11,115 nucleotides of DNA from the NCBI GenBank assembly GCA_001310715.1, contig BAXV01000096.1, positions 1 to 11,115 on the forward strand, in the 5' to 3' direction. The position numbers and the translations under genes were made by a program. The notes below the pieces were generated by a model. That model did not search any database and was not told the DNA's origin. It saw only the letters and a program-made list of their open reading frames with translations. Below are positions 5,846 to 11,115 of this stretch, in pieces (positions within the stretch are counted from its first letter, which is position 1; every line of letters begins with the position of its first letter). Source of the DNA: Pseudovibrio sp. JCM 19062 (GTDB lineage Bacteria; Pseudomonadota; Alphaproteobacteria; Rhizobiales; Stappiaceae).

Positions 5846-8800
5846 CTGCATCCATCGAACAGACCGTCACTGCAGTAACGGCACAGTTTGTTGGCGCAAG
5901 TTCCGAGCTGACAGAAACTCTGGTAACCACCTCCGGTGATGTTGTCGGACAGATTTCTGCTGCAAACACAGAGCTGAACTCCACACTGGTCAACGGCCTC
6001 TCCGAGTTCACCACCAGCATTTCCGAAACCAGTTCTGAGCTCGCTCAGACACTGGTTATCACCACCTCTACTGTCACCGAGCAGCTGACTGAAGCAAACG
6101 CGTCCCTCACCGACACGCTCAACGTTTCCGTTCAGTCCATCAGCTCCGCAGCAGAAGGTGCAAGCTCGCAGATGAGTACGGTTCTTGGCACTGGCGTGGC
6201 AGAACTGACCTCAAGTGTAACTCTGGCAAGCTCGGAATTGGCAGAAGCGCTCGGAACAACCACCGCGACGGTAACCGAACAGATCAACAGCGCAAACGAC
6301 ACTCTGACCCAAACGCTGAACCTCGGCGTTACCTCCATCAGCCAGAGCGTCGAAACTGCCGGGTCTGACCTGACCACTACACTTCTCGCCACCTCCAACG
6401 AAGTGACCGAGAAGATCACCACGGCAAACGACAACCTGACCGAGACCCTCAAGAGCGGCGTAGACACCATCACCCGTACGGTGGATGGCGTAAGCGGCGA
6501 GCTTTCCCAGTCTCTGGACAGCGGCGTTGAACTCCTGTCTCAAACGGTCACCAACTCCACCTCTGCCATTGCGCAGACCATGGAAACCGGCGTCACCAAC
6601 ATCAACGAGAGCGTTTATGGTGCGACAGCACAGCTGACAGAGACGCTGGACACAAGCGCTGCCAACTTCACAACATCTGTTTCCGGCGCAACCGCCAACA
6701 TCACAGATGCTCTGGAATATGGTGTAACCAACCTCACCACCACTGTTTCCGGTGCAAAAGAGCAGATCTCCGAAGCGCTGGAGGGCGGCGTTGTCACACT
6801 CAGCGAAACTGTCAATGCAGCAGGTTCCCAGATCGCTACGATCATGGACAGCGGCGTCGGCAGCCTGACGGACTCCGTCACGACGGCGAACACAATCTTC
6901 TCCGAGACAGTGAATACCGGTGTCGGCAGCCTCAACGAGACCGTCAGCTCCGCCAGCCTCCAGATCTCCACGATCATGGACAGCAGCGTCGGCAGCCTGA
7001 CAGACTCCGTCACGACGGCAAATACAATCATCACCGAGACACTGAACACCGGCGTTGGCAACCTCAACGAAACTGTCAATTCCGTAAGTTCCCAGATCTC
7101 CACAATCATGGACAGTGGTGTGGGCAGCCTGACGGATTCCGTCAAAACTGCAAACACAATCATCTCCGAGACATTGTACACTGGCGTGGGCAGCCTCAAC
7201 GAGACCGTCAACTCCGCAAGCTCCCAGATCTCCACGATCATGGACGGCGGCATCGGCAACCTGACAGACACCGTCAACACCGCCAATGCACAGCTGACAG
7301 ATACGCTGAACCTGACCGTAACAACCGTGTCCGATCAGTTCAGCGGTGCCAACGCACAGCTGCATGAAACGCTCGAAACTTCCATCTCCGGCATCACCGA
7401 GCACTTCTCTTCTGCAAGCTCGGCCCTGTCCACCGAGATCCTCACCCGCGGCGAAGAAATCAACGCCAACCTATCTCTTACCAGTGGCCGCCTGATCGAT
7501 ACGATCACGGGTCGCACCGAAGAGATGATGGGTGTGGTCGACGAGCGCGTCACCAATCTGGACACTGCCCTGCGCGCAACTGGCGAACAGGCGGCGGACG
7601 GCATTGCAAACCGTGGTCGCGAGATCAACGAAGCAATCGCCATTCAGTGCACCGATTTCATCGACACCTTGTCCAGCCGCTCCACCGAGGTTTCCGAGGT
7701 GCTGCGCGGTGCGGGCGAAAGCATCATTGCCGATCTGTCCCTGCGCGGCGGAGACATCGCAACCCGTCTGGACGAAACTGCCAACACCCTCGGCACCACC
7801 ATCACCGTCAGCGGCGGCGAGCTGGCTGACCGTCTTGGCAACGTCAGCACACAGATCTACGAAAGCATCACGATCAACGGTGCGGAGCTGGATCAGCGTC
7901 TGGCTGAACGCGGCGCTGAAGTGGCTGACACCATCAGCAAGCAGACAACAGCCCTCAAAACGGCTCTTGAAAGCACAACAGCAGACATCACTGGCGCACT
8001 TGGCCTGCGTACCGAGGAACTGGCTGACAAACTGGCTGACACCGGTACACAGCTGGCATACCTCATCGGCTCCCGTGGTGACCGCGTAACAGCTGATCTG
8101 ACCGAAATCGGCGATCGCATTACCGAGACCCTCGATATCCGTGGCCGTGCCCTCAATGACGGTCTGGCAAGCAAGCTGGCAGAACTGGAACAGGTTGTGA
8201 CCGAAAACGGGTCCGACCTTGTTCAGTCTCTCGACCTGCGCAGCCAGAACATCGGCGAATCCTTCGACAACCGCATCCAGTCTCTGGACGCCAAACTCGA
8301 AGAACGCACCAACACCTTCGAACGGAGCTTCGATACCCGCGCTGCCGCCCTTACCGAAACCATCGAGACGCGCACCACCAAGCTGGCCGACGCGGTGGAA
8401 ACCGGTACAAGCATCATCGCAAGCACACTGGAAGAGAAAACCCAGTCCATTTCCAAGATCCTCGAGGACCGCACCGACGTCATTGCGATCAACCTCTCCG
8501 ATCGTGTGGAACAGGTTGGCATTTCCCTCACCAACCGTGCAGAAAAGATCGGCGAAATCCTCGCACAGCGCAGCGAAGCCATCGAAGAAACAATTTCCAC
8601 CAGCCTGTCCACCTTCGATCAGGCTGTGGGCGACAAGGTCGAGGCAGCTGCCACCGTCATTTCCGACCGTGCAGAACACCTTGCAAGCTCCCTGTCTACC
8701 GGCACCGAACGCATTGATCAGGCTCTGGACGCACGTGCCAAGCAGATCTCTGAAACTCTGGTCAACCGGACCCGTGAGATTGCCAAGACATTCCACGACG

Positions 8801-11115
8801 GACAGACAGAGATCAACGAAGCGCTCGACAGCCGTCTGGAAGAAGCTGGCAGCATCATCGTCAAGCAGTCCAAGAACCTCACCGACGCTCTGTCCGAGCA
8901 GGTCGCAGAGATCAACGTATCTCTCGGCTCCAAGGTGTTCGAGGTTGCAGAAACGCTCGACAGCCGCTCCAAGGCCCTTGAAACGATCCTCAACGATCGT
9001 CTCGAAGCCATCTCCTCCACAATGGGTGACGAGAGCGAAAAGGCAGCGAACACGCTTACAAGCGCAATGGCAGAGGCCACCTCTTCCCTTGGCTCCGAAA
9101 GCACCCGTGTACGCGACCTTATCCTCGAAGTCGTTGGTCAGGCATCCGACCGTCTTGCTCAGGAACGCGATCTCACAACCGAGAAGGTTGTCAGCAGCGT
9201 AGAGCAGCTCTCCGGCACCTTGAGCAAGGAAGGCGAGCGTCTGCAGGAGATCGTTTCCAACTCCATCGGCGAAGCCCGCAACTCTCTGGAAGGCGAAGGC
9301 GAGAAAGCAGCAGCAGCTGTTTCCAATGCCATGGCAACCGTCCGCGGTACGCTCACCAGAGAAGGTGACGAAGTCGCACAGCGTGTTCTGACCACCGTGG
9401 CACAGGCAGCTAACGCTCTGGCCGTGGAAAGCGAAAACGCCCGCGCCATGTACACTGCAACTCTTGCGGAAATGTCTGGTGCCCTCACCGGCGAAAGCGA
9501 CAAGGTCCGCACCGATCTGTCCCAGACCATCGCACTGGTCACTGGTCGCCTCTCCGCAGAAAGCGAACGTTCCAAAGCGATCCTCGCAGAATCTGCAGAA
9601 GATGTGCGCCAGATGTTGGCAGGCGAAACCGACGAAGTTCGGGCCCGCGTCTTCTCCACCATCGAAGAAGCAGCAGGCACCTTGTCCACCCGCGTCAAGT
9701 CTGTGGCAGACGAACTGTTGGTCAAAGCAGAAAACCTCAACGATGCCTTCGGCAGTCGCTCCGCTGAGCTCTCCGAGATCATTGGCAAGGACGGTAGTGA
9801 GCTCATCATGGCGATCGAAAACCGCGCCCATGACCTCACCACCCGCGTCAACGAAGTCCAGCACGCAATTCTGGATGCAGTGACTGTGAAGGGCCGTGAA
9901 GTCTCCGACCGCTTTGCTCAAAACGGTCTGCAGGCAACACGTGATCTGGTGGAAGCTGGCGACAAGATCGTCACCGCCATCGACGAACGCAGCACCATCG
10001 CTACAACCCGTTTGGACGATAGCCGTGAGCGCTTGCAGTCGGACATGAACATCCTGCTCAATGCAGTCTCCACGAAGGGTCAGGAAGTTGCAGAAACCGT
10101 CACCCGTCAGGGCGCGGTTGCAGCCGACGCACTGACACAGACCATCGACGGCATCGGCAACACCATCGAAGATCGCACCCGCATGGCTGTGAACGTGATG
10201 ACAGGCACCAAAGAGCGTCTTGAAACAGACGTCTCCGAGATCCTGACACGCCTGAACGCATCCAATGGCAGCCTCCGTCAGATCCTCGCTTCTGCAAGCG
10301 AGAACCTGTCTGAAGTCGAAACCAATCTGGCAAACCGCGCAGGCGAGTTCAGAACCGCAATCGACCGCGCTGTCACCGAGACCGAGGCTGCAAACGCAAC
10401 CATCGAGGCCCAGGTCGGCCAGCTCCGCAACACAACACACACCGTGCTTGCTGACGCTGCAAAGATCGCAACCCGCATGGAAGACCAGAACCAGCTTCTC
10501 GGTCAGGCAATCTCGGATCTGGAAGCAACCAACAACCATGTCGACAGCCGCTTCACTGACCGTCGCCTGGCAATCGAACTGGTCGCAGACACCCTGATCA
10601 AGAAGACACAGGATGTCGAAGTGCTCATGGGCAACTACACCACCACCCTTGGTGATACCCTTGAAGTTGCAGATGATAAGGCCCGCGAAGTCTCCGGCAT
10701 GCTCCGTGCAGCAGCTGAAGCGGCAACCAAATCTGTGACCGAGCAGTTCGAAAGCATGCGCATGACAGCTGGATTGGAAGGTCAGAAGGCACGTGATGCG
10801 GTTAAGGCTGCACACGATGATATTCTTCATGACATGAAGTCCACCGTGACAGAAGCTTCCGAGCGCTTTACAGACGCAACAGCACGCATGCGCGACGTTG
10901 CACGCTCCGTCCATCAGGAACTGGAAGCAACCCGCACCGAGCTTAATAAGGGCATTCTGGCTCTGCCGGATGAAGCTGAAGCATCAACCTCTGCACTGCG
11001 CCGCATCGTGAGCGAACAGGTAAAGGCACTGGAGGAACTCTCCACCATCGTCTCCCGCCAGTCCTCTCAGTTCGATGTGTCAACACCAGCCGAGCCCGCC
11101 CGCGCACTTAGCGCC
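5821..11115 (+). CDS. gpr: Growth-pole-ring (GPR/RgsE) type giant coiled-coil protein, main body, continuing past window
   Basis: This is the continuation of the gene starting at 4346. Frame 1 is open from 5719 and has no stop to the edge, giving 1765 codons from 5821; with the N-terminal part the protein exceeds 2250 residues. The sequence is almost wholly 11- and 22-residue helical repeats. The first 540 residues (to about 7440) are rich in Ser, Thr, Asn and Val and hold only five Lys or Arg. From 7441 the repeats become Arg/Glu-rich, with many R-x-x-E-I/L units (for example DRTDVIAINL, ERSKAILAES). From about 10440 the repeats give way to a less regular helical tail that ends in LPDEAEASTSALRRIVSEQ and KALEELSTIVSRQ, probably near the true C-terminus. 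This suits a long rod anchored to the inner membrane at a growing pole. Leucine and serine codons TTA, CTA and TCA are absent from 7474 to 10983, a sign of strong codon bias. Confidence 0.8.
6829..7287 (+). repeat. Tandem 132-bp (44-residue) coding repeat, about 3.5 copies
   Basis: Units begin at 6829, 6961, 7093 and 7225, exactly 132 bp apart, with the last truncated at about 7287. Each encodes 44 residues and splits into two related 22-residue halves, one with TIMDSGVGSLTDSV and the other with ETLNTGVGSLNETV. The 22-residue period is that of apolipoprotein A/E-type amphipathic helices. High similarity at DNA level, including synonymous positions, points to recent duplication within the gene. 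Confidence 0.9.

Noticed and set aside
6211..7404. 397-codon minus-strand open frame under the repeat region
   Set aside because: Same cause: it is in the aligned antisense frame and ends at the sense TCA codon at 6211. Its repeats mirror the sense repeats.
7471..10914. 1147-codon open frame on the minus strand, antisense to the GPR-type gene
   Set aside because: Its codons align exactly with sense codons, so it only needs the sense gene to lack TTA, CTA and TCA; its ends match the first such codons (CTA at 7471, TCA at 10984). The product is cysteine-rich and has no family features.

Overview
The window looks like chromosomal DNA of an alphaproteobacterium, most likely a Hyphomicrobiales-type organism (a marine relative such as Pseudovibrio or Roseibium is a guess). 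The evidence is a giant coiled-coil protein of the polar-growth GPR/RgsE type, an adrenodoxin-like 2Fe-2S ferredoxin, a small conserved protein typical of the group, and GANTC and TTAA-N7-TTAA motifs that recall CcrM/GcrA and CtrA control.

Layout. Positions 1-413 hold the 3' end of an unrecognised gene (+). Positions 421-1209 hold an AraC-family regulator (-) broken by two one-base shifts. A 108-bp divergent spacer with a perfect 11-bp inverted repeat leads to an MFS transporter (1318-2535, +). A hairpin terminator separates that gene from a convergent ferredoxin gene (2605-2925, -). Upstream of the ferredoxin is a single-domain Hpt phosphotransfer protein (3045-about 3409, -), also shifted by one base. 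Next comes a 287-bp non-coding stretch with seven GANTC sites packed in 112 bp and two near-consensus CtrA-like boxes, then a small conserved protein (3697-3957, -). A 388-bp divergent spacer carries a perfect TTAA-N7-TTAA box.

From 4346 to the right edge (11115) a single giant gene runs on the + strand: more than 2250 residues, with two N-terminal membrane segments followed by thousands of bases of 11/22-residue helical repeats. The reading frame changes once, at about 5823. The 11-residue periodicity shows that exactly one base is missing there.

How the parts relate. The AraC regulator and MFS gene form a classic divergent regulator/transporter pair. The Hpt gene, the small protein gene and the giant polar-growth gene sit around motifs associated with the alphaproteobacterial cell-cycle circuit, so shared cell-cycle timing is an attractive but untested idea. 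Four one-base indels in 11 kb point to draft-quality sequence at least as strongly as to gene decay.
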